Below are positions 46,156-57,217 of a DNA stretch of 64,000 nucleotides, one piece after another. The position numbers and the translations under genes were made by a program. How positions within the stretch are numbered: the first letter of the stretch is position 1; each line of letters opens with the position of its first letter. Under the pieces are notes generated by a model. It worked only from the letters and a program-made list of their open reading frames with translations, was not told the origin of the DNA and made no database searches. Source of the stretch: Mastigias papua (taxonomy: Eukaryota; Cnidaria; Scyphozoa; Rhizostomeae; Mastigiidae); contig OZ025270.1 of NCBI GenBank assembly GCA_964019165.1, forward strand, positions 3,621,993 to 3,685,992. The letters are read 5' to 3'.

Positions 46156-46169
46156 CTGGGCCCATAACC
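46156..46169 (-). promoter_or_regulatory. Primer-binding site matching initiator tRNA-Met anticodon region
   Basis: The minus strand directly after the 5' LTR reads GGTTATGGGCCCAG. Its complement CTGGGCCCATAACC is the anticodon stem-loop sequence of eukaryotic initiator tRNA-Met, with CAT as the anticodon. Drosophila copia is known to prime from an internal cut in this tRNA; the same mode is inferred here. Confidence 0.8.
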
Positions 46170-46467
46170 TGTTAAATTTTAAGCCATACTTTCACTGCAG
46201 AGTAGTAGCGAAGGAATAAAACCAAAAGAAACAACTTTAACTCAGCTTTTATCAAATGTAAACATCGAATCAAACAGCAAGCAAAAACAAAATACCCAGA
46301 CATTGAAGTTAAAACAAACACCGTAAACCAAACAAAACACTCCCTCTTAAGTCCAGTTCCAGACAACAAAACATTCATAGTAGACAACAATTAATGTCAA
46401 TCAAAAATGCTGTGAAGTGCATTGTTCAAGAGCGCTGCTTACTATTTAATTGTAGTATTATTCAACA
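46170..46467 (-). repeat. 5' LTR of the copia element (298 bp)
   Basis: The right copy is the 5' LTR in the direction of transcription. It differs from the left copy by C instead of A in the GTT(A/C)AAGAGCG segment. Confidence 0.95.
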
Positions 46468-46824
46468 GTTATAGCCTCACTTTTTGGCCAAAAATGCCTC
46501 ATTTTCATCACTTGTCAATGTGCAATCACACTGAATCAATTTCAATTTTGGTCAATTTTCGGCAAAATACCAAGGTTATAGCCTTACTTTTTGGCCAAAA
46601 ATGCCTGATTTTCATCACTTTTCAATGTGCAACTAAAATGAATCAATTCCAATTTTGGTCATTTGTCGGCAAAATAACAAGGTTATAGCCTTACGTTTTG
46701 GCCAAAAATGCCTCATTTTCCTCACTTTTCAATGTGCAATCACAATGAACCAATTTCAATTTTTGTCATGTTTCGGCAAAATACCAAGGTTATAGCCTTA
46801 CTGTTTGGCCAAAAATGCCTCATT
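46468..46824 (+). repeat. 107-bp satellite array, plus orientation (about 3 monomers)
   Basis: This continues the array interrupted by copia at 41705, and it ends at GCCTCATT where copy C begins. That is the same monomer position as the left edge of copy A. Confidence 0.95.
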
Positions 46825-49800
46825 TACTCCATAAACGTCGATTAACTCATCTGCGGCCTAGGTGCGCGCGACAAACAGCATAGAGTGGCAATAACTAAGA
46901 AATAGACGAACTTGGCAGCTATTGGGGTCGTATCTGGCTCAACTGTTACGTAATAGTGAATGAATGATACATACTCATGTTAAACGCACTAGGTTTCCCC
47001 AGGCACACACAGGGGGTGACTTTCTCCCCTGCAGATTGCCCTGGGTGCTACGATGAGTAATATTATATTCACTACTAATACACTTCAGCACTTGCTGTAC
47101 ACTTGGTCCCAGGTCCACATGGGGGGTGATATTTTCCCCCATGGGTTGCCTAGGGCACCATGAGAACTCTTAAACATACCTACTGAAACACTTTTTGTTT
47201 CTGCTGTATTAATAGTATACGTATTTCCCTGCTGGTGTGAGAGGGTCATCACCCTCCCACTGACCACCCAGGGTAGCACTACTACGGCACCCAGGAGCCA
47301 CGAAAGAGGGTAATTTTTTCCTCCAAGAGCTACCTGGGCACATGGTATTTCTAGCTAAATATGATATTAGGACGAACGAATATATACTAAGTACATTAGT
47401 GCCTAAGTTGTAGCATACTGCCACCAAATGTGGTGGCCTAACCGCCAAGATACGCCAAGATACGCCCCAAGCTGCGAAAGGACTAGGTATAAGCCTGCGT
47501 AATCCGGGAGGGTGGGGGGTTGCTACCGATTATAGGACTACCATAATACAACAAGCATCAAGACTAGAACTAAAAATATAGAATTACCGTCACGTGCTAA
47601 GGACAAGAATGTTTAACGTAAAGTCTGCTTCTGCCACCTTGCGTACTACTTTCAAGAGCTTTCCCCAAGCGTTTCAAGTCTGCCAGATATATGTGTGCAA
47701 CCGTCCTGTCCCCGCAAAGTTAGTAATGTAGACCTCTGATCACTGATGTTGTTCCGTGGATGTCTTAATTTGATAGGCTCACAATAGTTGCTGAGGTCTG
47801 CTACTAAACCCATTCTGGTCTTCCAGAGTAGAATTGCAGTGGTTTGAGTAAAGGCAAACGTCTGCAGCGAGCAGCACATCTTTAGTGATGACAGCTATTT
47901 GGAAGTAGCCTTCGTGAGTGGGTAGGCGAAATTTGCAGCTTTAATGGAAGATATTTGCGAGAACAACGTGACCGACGTACTGTCACTCAGGTTCGAAGTC
48001 ATTGTGAACCAGATTAACTGACAGGTATCGAATGTTGCCTTGTAAAGCAGTCCTGATGAACACTGATGTAACTAAGGAACATTATATCGGGATGGGAGGC
48101 AGTCTAGCTGACTCTTATTGCTCCTGTGATAATGCTGGGGACAGACGTGAGGACTTAACAGTTCGGGATACCCGACTTCAGGTAGTAGCACCTAGAACTT
48201 GGTTAGGCAATCTGGGATCCTGTTTTGCCAGGTATTAGACCGGAACTGTTTTCTGATCCACAATATTCACAACGGATTCGGAACTTGCTGACGTGATGCA
48301 GTTCTATCGAATGACAAGCATGTGTGATTGAAGCCAGTCAGGCCGGTGACTCACCAGGCGAAATTCCATTTGTTTGCGTTCATGCAATTAAGAGATAAAC
48401 AAAAGATTACGTGTTATAGTGATTGATTAGTGCAAAAGCCCAAGGAACAAGTGAGTTGAAACAGAGTATTACAACTGCAAGATAACAAAGTACATGACTA
48501 CTATATGACCTAAAATACTACCAGCTTGAGACCTGCGATGGATACCTTAGAGGCGTAAAGGCGAGTTGTATTACAAAGCAACAAGAACAAGTATAAACTG
48601 ATAATGCTAAGCTAAGGTCTAAGAGTGAACGCAATATCGACGCAGCCCAGCTAGTGCGCAAGCGGTGGGGACGGGAAATAGGGAGTGCATGAGACAATAC
48701 TCTAGAGAAGTGCTGGGACCCAGGGAAACTAGGGCTAGGTTAAGACAGCTCATGCGAATAACGGAACAGGCTGGGAGGGGGGGGGCGGAAAGTTAGAAAT
48801 AAAGGAGATAACAACAAACGCACAACGAATACAATGTGTGGAATGGCTGTAAATGCGGATGATGGGGAAGCCTCGGGGAAGGGGGGGGGGGCACGATGTA
48901 AGCAAAATGCGACCACAATTGTGTGGTAGTATAAACTGAAGACGCATAGGACTAAATAATAAAGCGACATCGCGCAGCAAGCAAATCTCTATGTGCAGAT
49001 TGCGGGGGTAAATTCTTGAAACTGATTGCTGAAATAAAAGAAGTATAAGACGAACGAATTAAGCGACATGGTGCAGCACGCAATTCTCTATGTGCATAAT
49101 GTGGGGCAAATCCTTTGAAACTGATTGCTAAAAACAATACTAGCGAATGAACCAAAGAGGCATAGAACTAGCGAATAAAGCGACATCGCGCAGCAAGCAA
49201 ATCGATATGTGCATGTTGATGGGTAAATCCTTTGAAACTGATTGCTGAAAAACAATACTCGCTAATAAACTAAAGAAACACCGAACTAAGGAAGTACGCG
49301 ACATCGCGCAGCAGGCAGGCTCTGTATGCAAGTAGAGGGGTAAAATCCTTCAAACCGATAGCTGGAAAAGATAAGTACAAACGAATTAAGCGACATCGCG
49401 CAGCAAGCAAATCTCTATGTGCAGATTGCGGGGGTAAATTCTTGAAACTGATTGCTGAAATAAAAGAAGTATAAGACGAACGAATTAAGCGACATGGTGC
49501 AGCACGCAATTCTCTATGTGCATAATGTGGGGCAAATCCTTTGAAACTGATTGCTAAAAACAATACTAGCGAATGAACCAAAGAGGCATAGAACTAGCGA
49601 ATAAAGCGACATCGCGCAGCATGCAAATCGATATGTGCATGTTGATGGGTAAATCCTTTGAAACTGATTGCTGAAAAACAATACTCGCTAATAAACTAAA
49701 GAAACACCGAACTAAGGAAGTACGCGACATCGCGCAGCAGGCAGGCTCTGTATGCAAGTAGAGGGGTAAAATCCTTCAAACCGATAGCTGGAAAAGATAA

Positions 49801-52095
49801 GTACAAACGAATTAAGCGACATCGCGCAGCAAGCAAATCTGTATGTGCAGATTGTGGGGGTAAATTCTTGAAACTGATTGCTGAAACAAAAGATGTATAA
49901 AACGAACGAATTAAGCGACATGGTGCAGCACGCAATTCTCTATGTGCATAATGTGGGGCAAATCCTTTGAAACTGATTGCTAAAAACAATACTAGCGAAT
50001 GAACCAAAGAGACATATAACTAACGAATAAAGCGACCGCGCGCAGCAAGCAAATCGATATGTGCATGTTGATGGGTAAATTCTTGAAACTGATTGCTGAA
50101 ACAAAAGATGTATAAAACGAACGAATTAAGCGACATGGTGCAGCACGCAATTCTCTATGTGCATAATGTGGGGCAAATCCTTTGAAACTGATTGCTAAAA
50201 ACAATACTAGCGAATGAACCAAAGAGACATATAACTAACGAATAAAGCGACCGCGCGCAGCAAGCAAATCGATATGTGCATGTTGATGGGTAAATTTCTT
50301 GAAACTGATTGCTGAAAAAAACAATACTCGCTAATAAACTAAAGAAACACCGAACTAAGGAAGTACGCGACATCGCGCAGCAGGCAGGCTCTGTATCCAT
50401 GTAGAGGTGTAAAATCCTTCAAACCGATAGCTGGAAAAGATAAGTACAAACGAATTAAGCGACATCGCGCAGCAAGCAAATCTGTATGTGCATGTTGAGG
50501 GGTAAAATCCTTGAAACTGATAGCTGAAAAAAAAAAATAAGCACTAACGAGTTAAGCGACCTCGGGCAGCAAGCAAATGTCTCTGTGCAGGGGTAAATTC
50601 CTAACGAATTAAGCGACCTCGCGCAGCAAATCTCTCTGTGCATATATTGAGGGGTAAAATCCAGGACACTGATTGCTGAAACCAATAATAGCTCATAAAC
50701 TAAAGAAGCATAGAGCCGACCAATAAGTGATATCGCGCAGCAAGCAAATCTACACGTGCATATTGAGGGGTAAATTCCTAGAAAATGATTGCTGAAAACA
50801 ATATGAGCTAATAAATGAAAGAAGTATGGAATTAAAGAATGACGTGAAATCGCGCAGCAAGCAGATCTCTACGTGCACAGTGAGGGGGACAAGTCCTACA
50901 AACTGATAGCTAAGAACAATGCTAGCAAATAAACTAAAGAAGCATCGAACTAACGAATTGAGTGATATCGCGCAGCAGGCAAACATATACTTGCATATGA
51001 AGGAGTGAAGCCCTAGAAAATGATGGCTGAGGATAAATACTATCTAGGTATTAACTATATCTGGTATATAAAGAACGAGTACAAGGCAGCTGCAAGGTAG
51101 TATATCAGGACAATGATATCAACAGGCTAATGTAGCTGGTAAGTACGAACTCTTCTCGGCCAAGCAAAAGGAGCGTAAGGTAGGAATAATCGAACGATAA
51201 CTATGTAGAATGCAATGGGAGAGTGGACTGCTATCTCTGATAGCTAACTGGACCTCAAAACTCGTGTCATACATGTATACAATGCTGCTAGGTGTTAGCA
51301 AATATATCATCATACAGTGGCTTGTTCATTTGTGCTAATAGTGATAACGTGACGTGCCATATCTGGGTAAAAGTAAAGGGGTAAATTTTAGGTAGATTTA
51401 CTCACCCGTAAAATTTGATGTGTACTAAGCGCGATGCAGGAAACTTTGCAGTCAATGATGGAATACCAGACATGGCTGAGCTAACAACATGCAGTTGGTC
51501 TTGGGTATGTGGGTATTTACTCTCGGTGAGTTGGCAGGAATAGTGGCACCAGCTACGAAGTTGGATCTTGCGAGCAATGCAGTTCGGCGAATTAGGCCGT
51601 ACAGAACGTTGGGCCCAATAGTGCGAGTGATTAAGATAAATCTTGAGAAGTGAACATGTGCAGTCGGTACTAGATAGCCAGGATGAGTGTCAATTCATTG
51701 AGTGGGTTGTGAATCATCTAATTTCGATCGACGGACGGGTGAAGCGCTGTTCTTCCATGAATTTAAATGTCCCAAGTGACGCAACAGGTATACAATGACT
51801 GACCGATAGGCAATGACAAATAGGCTATGCATGAGCAACATCGCTGAAAAACACCACAGATATTTATGCCGCATCATCACAGACACTTGCAGTACAGTAT
51901 ATTTACCACTTTATTCTCCTTTACCATACAATAAATACTCCGATCACACTAGATCTACAAACTCTCTTGCGACCAACAAGGAAGAAGCATGTGGCATGGA
52001 CTGAAGGAAGACAGAAAGGGGATTGGAACTAGGATAAGGGCGGGAAATAGAGAAGGGAACTGGGCTGACAACGGCCTGTATGCGTTAATCTACTA
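46825..52095 (+). mobile_element. Satellite-embedded element, copy C (long form, 5.3 kb)
   Basis: It is collinear with copy B end to end with scattered base changes, and the internal array has a different unit count. The left edge matches A and B and the satellite monomer position is the same. The right edge ATCTACTA is followed by CTATAACC, which is satellite in the opposite orientation and at another monomer position, so no target duplication is possible there. It is non-coding. Confidence 0.75.
48950..51010 (+). repeat. Internal tandem array of copy C
   Basis: It has the same core unit as in copy B. Here the higher-order period is 426 bp (for example 49140 and 49566) instead of 580 bp, so the array was rearranged after B and C separated. 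Confidence 0.88.
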
Positions 52096-53956
52096 CTATA
52101 ACCTTGGTATTTTGCCGACAAATGACCAAAATTGAAATTGATTCATTTTAGTTGCACATTGAAAAGTCATGAAAATGAGGCATTTTTGGCCAAAAAGTAA
52201 GGCTATAACCTTGGTATTTTGCCGAAAAATGACCACAATTGAAATTCATTCATTTTAGTTGCACATTGAAAAGTGATGAAAATGAGGCATTTTCGGCCAA
52301 AACGTAAGGCTATAACCTTGGTATTTTGCCGAAAAATGACCAAAATTGAAATTGATTCATTTTGATTGCACATTGAAAAGTGATGAAAATGAGGCATTTT
52401 TGGCCAAAAAGTAAGGCTATAACCTTGGTATTTTGCCGAAAAATGACCAAAATTGACATTGATTCAGTGTGATTGCACATTGACAAGTGATGAAAATGAG
52501 GCATTTTTGGCCAAAAAGTAAGGCTATAGCCTTGGTATTTTGCCGAAAAATGACACAAATTGAAATTGATTCATTTTGATTGCACATTGAAAAATGATGA
52601 AGATCAGGCATTTTTGGCCAAATAGTAAGGCTATAACCTTGGTATTTTGCCGAAAAATGACAAAACTTGAAATTGGTTCATGTTTATTGCACATTGAAAA
52701 GTGATGAAAATCATGCATTTTTGGCCAAAACGTACGGCTATAACCTTGGTATTTTGCCGAAAAATGACCAAAATTGAAATTGATTCATTTTAGTTGCACA
52801 TTGAAAAGTGATGAAAATGAGGCATTTTTGGCCAAAACGTAAGGCTATAACCTTGTTATTTTGCCGAAAAATGACCACAATTGACATTGATTCATTTCGA
52901 TTACACATTGAAAAGTGATGAAAATGAGGCATTTTTGGCCAAAAAGTAAGGCTATACCCTTGGTATTTTGCTGAAAAATGGCCAAAATTGAAATTGATTC
53001 AGTGTGATTGCACATTGAAAAGTGATGAAAATGAGGCATTTTTGGCCAAGAATTACGGCTATAACCTTGGTATTTTGCCGAAAAATGACCAAAATTGAAA
53101 TTGACTCATTTTGATTGCACATTGAAAAGTGATGAAAATCAGGCATTTTTGGCCAAAAAGTAAGGCTATAACCTTGGTATTTTGCCGACACATGACCAAA
53201 ATTGAAATCGATTCATTTTGATTGCACATTGAAAAGTGATGAAAATGAGGCAGTTTTGGCCAGAATGTCGGGCTCTAACCTTGGTATTTTGCCGACAAAT
53301 GACCAACATTGAACTTGATTCAGTTTGATTGCACATTGAAAAGTGATGAAAATGAGGCATATTTCGCCAAAACGTAAGGCTATAACCTTGGTATTTTGTC
53401 GACAAATGACAAAAATTCATTCATTTTGATTGCACATTGAAAAGTGATGACAATGAGGCATTTTTGGCCAGAAAGTAAGGCTATAACCTTGGTATTTTGC
53501 CGACAAATGACCAAAATTGAAATTGATTCATTTTGATTGCACATTGAAAAGTGATGAAAAAGAGGCATTTTTGGCCAAAAAGTAAGGCTATAACCTTGGT
53601 ATTTTGCCGATAAATGACCAAAATTGAAATTGATTCAGTGTGATTGCACATTGAAAAGTGATGAAAATGAGGCATTTTTGGCCAAAAGTAAGGCTATAAC
53701 CTTGGTATTTTGCCGAAAAATGACCAAAAGTGAAATTGATTCATTTTGATTGCACATTGAAAAGTGATGAAAATGAGGCATGTTTGGCCAAAAAGTAAGG
53801 CTATAACCTTGGTATTTTGCCGAAAGCTGACCAAAATTGAAAATGATTCATGTTGATTGCACATTGAAAAGTGATGAAAATGAAGCATTTTTGGCCAAAA
53901 AGTAAGGCTATAACCTTGGTATTTTGCCGAAAAATGACAAAAATTGAAATTGATTC
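52096..53956 (-). repeat. 107-bp satellite array, minus orientation (about 17 monomers)
   Basis: The same monomer as at 28.4 kb, now reverse complemented (TTTTTGGCCAAAAAGTAAGG, CTATAACCTTGGTATTTTGC). It ends at the LINE tail. Confidence 0.97.
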
Positions 53957-53982
53957 ATTATTATTATTATTATTATTATTAA
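53957..53982 (-). repeat. (AAT)n tail at the LINE 3' end
   Basis: ATT repeats on the plus strand join satellite sequence (GAAATTGATTC) to the LINE 3' UTR. A simple-repeat tail is expected for this LINE group. Confidence 0.85.
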
Positions 53983-54226
53983 AAATATTTAAGGAGGATT
54001 GCCCGTCAGCTACAGCTGCTTTTCAAGGGGCCCTCCATTTAAATACAATACATGTTTTGAAAAATAAATTTGAAAAAAAAAATGCCTAATTACAATGTCT
54101 GCTACCTAAAAGTGATATACCGTTATATAAAATATTATTTACAAAATTATTAAAGATACAATGATAAAAGTACAAAACATATATTGGTAAAAAAGAAGAA
54201 AAAAATAATTTCAAGCTATATACAAT

Positions 54227-57217
54227 TCATGCATCATGCATCAAAGACGTTTTAAAGGAGGCAAGGTTAGGTGCTAGCTTCGATTCTGTTGGTAGGCTGT
54301 TCCACATTTTCGAGCCCTTGTAGGAGAAGCCCTTCTGCCCATTAGAGGAATTCCTCTTTGGCAGCTTGAGATCTGTGGCAGTATTTCGTAGATTATACGT
54401 GGCCTTAGAATAGTTTGCAACCAACATGTCGAAGAGGTACTGAGGGGCAAGCCCATTTCTAGCTTTGTAGACAAGTACTTGCGTTTCATATTGGATAAGT
54501 TCTTCGATCGTTTTCCAACCTAGGCCCATGATTAAAGGTTTGCTAGGAGCATCAAAATTGCTTCCAGTTATTATTCTGGCTGCGCGATTCTGAAGCTTCT
54601 GTAGTTGCTGTAATTCAGTAAGTCCACAGACACCCCAGACTGCGCAACAGTAGCGAAAATGTGGATCGACCAAACCAGTGTACAGATTTTTAAGTGACTC
54701 AAAAGGTAAAAACCTTTTGGCATACCTTATCAGCCCAAGAGATCGAGAAATCTTTTTCGATACTTCTTGAATGTGATTCTTCCAATCAAGAGTATTGTCA
54801 ATATGGACTCCTAGATACTTAGTGCATTGAACAACATCGAGATCATTATGCCTTATATGCAGATGTAATTGCTCAGCTTGATTTTTCAAGATTGCAAGCT
54901 TCCGTTTAGTAGAAATTACCATGGAGTGCGTTTTAGCAATGTTAAGAGAAAGCTTGTTTCCCCGCAACCATTTATCAAGAGCTAGAAGGTCCTGGTTTAA
55001 TGCCCTGTTTAACTGGGACATACTATGATTTTGTAGACTTAGGCTAGTGTCATCAGCATACATGTACACCTTAGCGTTATTAGTGATTTTAGGAAGGTCA
55101 TTGATATAAAGTAAAAATAATAATGGGCCAAGACACGAGCCTTGAGGGACACCTATATCTATATTTTGAACTTTAGAATCCACACCATTAACCCTTGTAA
55201 ACTGGGAGCGATTAGAGAGGTACGACTTAAACCACATTAGCTCCGAAGAGTGGATACCGTAGTGAGCAAGCTTTTGCACTAGGATTTTGTGATCAACTGT
55301 GTCAAAAGCTTTTTTCAAATCAACAAATATAACCCCAACATGTTTTCCCACATCTAAGCTGCTGTACCAATCATTAGTACATTTCAAAAGAGCAGTGGCT
55401 GTTGAGTGAAGTGATCTGAATCCAGATTGACTCGGAGCTAAGAGATCATTCGAGTTTAAATACTCATAAAGTTGGTTGTACACTAATTTTTCAAAGAGCC
55501 TTGAAACGACTGGGAGGACTGATATTGGCCTATAGTTTTCTTTGGCGCTTTTATCTCCGTCTTTGAAAATAGGAATAACTCTAGCAATTTTCCAAAGAGA
55601 AGGAAACTCCCTATCCTCTAAGGACTTGTTAAACATGTACGCTAGCGATTTGACGATGTAAGGCAAGGCAAGTTTCAGAAAATAACTAGAGATATTGTCG
55701 TTTCCAAAGCCCTTAGATGTTTTTATTTTACCAATGGCATCCCTAATATTTTGTTCGTTAATCTTTGTAAATTTCATCGTTTTATTACCTTCATTTATCC
55801 TGTAGTTACCAACTAAAAGGGGGTTTGGAGATGGATCAATTTTATCAGCTAACTCTTTGCCAATAGTGCAAAAGTAATCGTTCATCTTGTTTGAGATTTC
55901 ATTTTTCTCATGGATTTCAATGTCTCCTACACTAAGAGATGTGATGTTGGTTGATTTGCTGCGCTTATTGAGAAGTGCGTTAGTTGTCTTCCAAGTTTCT
56001 TTCATATTACCTTTGCACTCAATAATCTTGTTAGTGAAATATTGCCTTTTTAGTGTGACATTAAGGTTGTTTACTTTATTACGGGCTGTTTTATATCTAC
56101 CCATCATGGCTGGAGATTTGTGTTTAATAGCAGCTTTTTTAAGTCTATCCCTGGATTTCATCAAGGACTTAAGCTCATTCGTAATCCATGGAGAATTCTT
56201 ATCAGAAACCCTAATCTCTCTTATTGGAGCATGCTTTTCAATAATAGCAGAAAATACGGATGACCATTCTCTAATGATAACATTAATGTCACTAGATTTA
56301 CTAACAACATTCTCCCAGCAGATTCTTGAAACATCGGCTATAAAAGCCTCATGGTTAAATTTTTTCATATTTCTAGTTTTAATCATCTTATGGCTCCCAC
56401 CAACGGCAGCGTTGAGTTTCCGTTTGCAAAAGACCATGTAATGGTCGCTCAACGCTACTTTATGTACCCCCGAATCTAAAACATTGTCCGTGCAAGTCGT
56501 AGCTATATGGTCAATGAGTGTAGATGTTGATAATGTGACCCTAGTTGGTTCTTTAATAATCTGTTTAAGACTGAACAGCTGGTATAAATTAAGTAAATGC
56601 CTGGAATTGCTATCCGACGAAAGTCCCTCCAATTCCTGGGATAGATCGCAGTTTATATCACCCATAAGAATGATTTCCTTGCCCTCTTTATCAAGATATG
56701 AGAGAACTCTTTCTGATTTTTGAAAGGTGCAAACTGGATCGTGTGGGGGCCTATACCAGGCAACAAAGAGAAAAGATTTGCATTTTAGTGGTTGGATTTC
56801 AATGCAGGGTAACTCAATATTTTCAACAGGGATATCTTTCCTGAGTAGGAACTTAAGGTTATCTTTGACATATATGGAGATCCCGCCACCACAGCGAGAT
56901 CTATCAAGGCGCAGCTGCTTATACCCATTGATTTCTGTAATTTGATGTTCGATTGAGTAATCTAGCTTAGTCTCGTTTAATGCTAATATATCTAATCCTA
57001 TACTGTTCACTAGAATTTTAACTTCGTCCAAGTGACTTCTTAGCCCATTAACATTCAGGGATGCCATCATTAAACCCTTTTTAGATTTAGTTATACTATT
57101 AAATATGTTATTGGTTTTTTGACCAAGGGAATTCAGTTTAGAATGGCTAGCACCAACCTGCGCTCCTCTAGTGTGCTTGTCACCCGCTAAACGAGTGAGC
57201 ATGAAGATTGCTTGCAA
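54227..57217 (-). CDS. LINE ORF2: endonuclease and reverse transcriptase (996 aa)
   Basis: ORF2 nicks target DNA and copies the LINE RNA onto it. The apurinic-type endonuclease covers about residues 50-265: SLNVNGLR (53-60), NETK (81-84), GDIN (186-189) and SDH (257-259), all catalytic blocks. The reverse transcriptase follows: NYRPISVLP (561-569), the first Asp at 633 in FVDLKKAFD, GVPQGSCLGPLLF (689-701) and YADD at 720-723. The C-terminal part has LQKLQNRAARI and the closing FSYKGSKMWNSL region. No RNase H is seen. The true start could be a Met nearer residue 50, because the first residues do not resemble the domain. Related 3' fragments lie at 14.2 and 15.3 kb. Confidence 0.94.
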   Translation of the reverse strand: MQAIFMLTRLAGDKHTRGAQVGASHSKLNSLGQKTNNIFNSITKSKKGLMMASLNVNGLRSHLDEVKILVNSIGLDILALNETKLDYSIEHQITEINGYKQLRLDRSRCGGGISIYVKDNLKFLLRKDIPVENIELPCIEIQPLKCKSFLFVAWYRPPHDPVCTFQKSERVLSYLDKEGKEIILMGDINCDLSQELEGLSSDSNSRHLLNLYQLFSLKQIIKEPTRVTLSTSTLIDHIATTCTDNVLDSGVHKVALSDHYMVFCKRKLNAAVGGSHKMIKTRNMKKFNHEAFIADVSRICWENVVSKSSDINVIIREWSSVFSAIIEKHAPIREIRVSDKNSPWITNELKSLMKSRDRLKKAAIKHKSPAMMGRYKTARNKVNNLNVTLKRQYFTNKIIECKGNMKETWKTTNALLNKRSKSTNITSLSVGDIEIHEKNEISNKMNDYFCTIGKELADKIDPSPNPLLVGNYRINEGNKTMKFTKINEQNIRDAIGKIKTSKGFGNDNISSYFLKLALPYIVKSLAYMFNKSLEDREFPSLWKIARVIPIFKDGDKSAKENYRPISVLPVVSRLFEKLVYNQLYEYLNSNDLLAPSQSGFRSLHSTATALLKCTNDWYSSLDVGKHVGVIFVDLKKAFDTVDHKILVQKLAHYGIHSSELMWFKSYLSNRSQFTRVNGVDSKVQNIDIGVPQGSCLGPLLFLLYINDLPKITNNAKVYMYADDTSLSLQNHSMSQLNRALNQDLLALDKWLRGNKLSLNIAKTHSMVISTKRKLAILKNQAEQLHLHIRHNDLDVVQCTKYLGVHIDNTLDWKNHIQEVSKKISRSLGLIRYAKRFLPFESLKNLYTGLVDPHFRYCCAVWGVCGLTELQQLQKLQNRAARIITGSNFDAPSKPLIMGLGWKTIEELIQYETQVLVYKARNGLAPQYLFDMLVANYSKATYNLRNTATDLKLPKRNSSNGQKGFSYKGSKMWNSLPTESKLAPNLASFKTSLMHDA

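Larger units (their letters stand above)
41706..46467 (-). mobile_element. Full-length Ty1/copia retrotransposon
   Basis: The two 298-bp LTRs (41706-42003 and 46170-46467) differ at one base that I can see. They begin TGTT and end AACA on each strand. The 5-bp target duplication GTTAT flanks it (41701-41705 and 46468-46472), inside a satellite monomer. One 1358-codon gag-pol frame lies between them on the minus strand. The structure is complete, so the insertion is recent and possibly still competent. Confidence 0.97.

Noticed and set aside
55887..56441. 184-codon plus-strand open frame inside the LINE
   Set aside because: It is a shadow of ORF2 on the opposite strand. The minus-strand frame has clear endonuclease and RT motifs.
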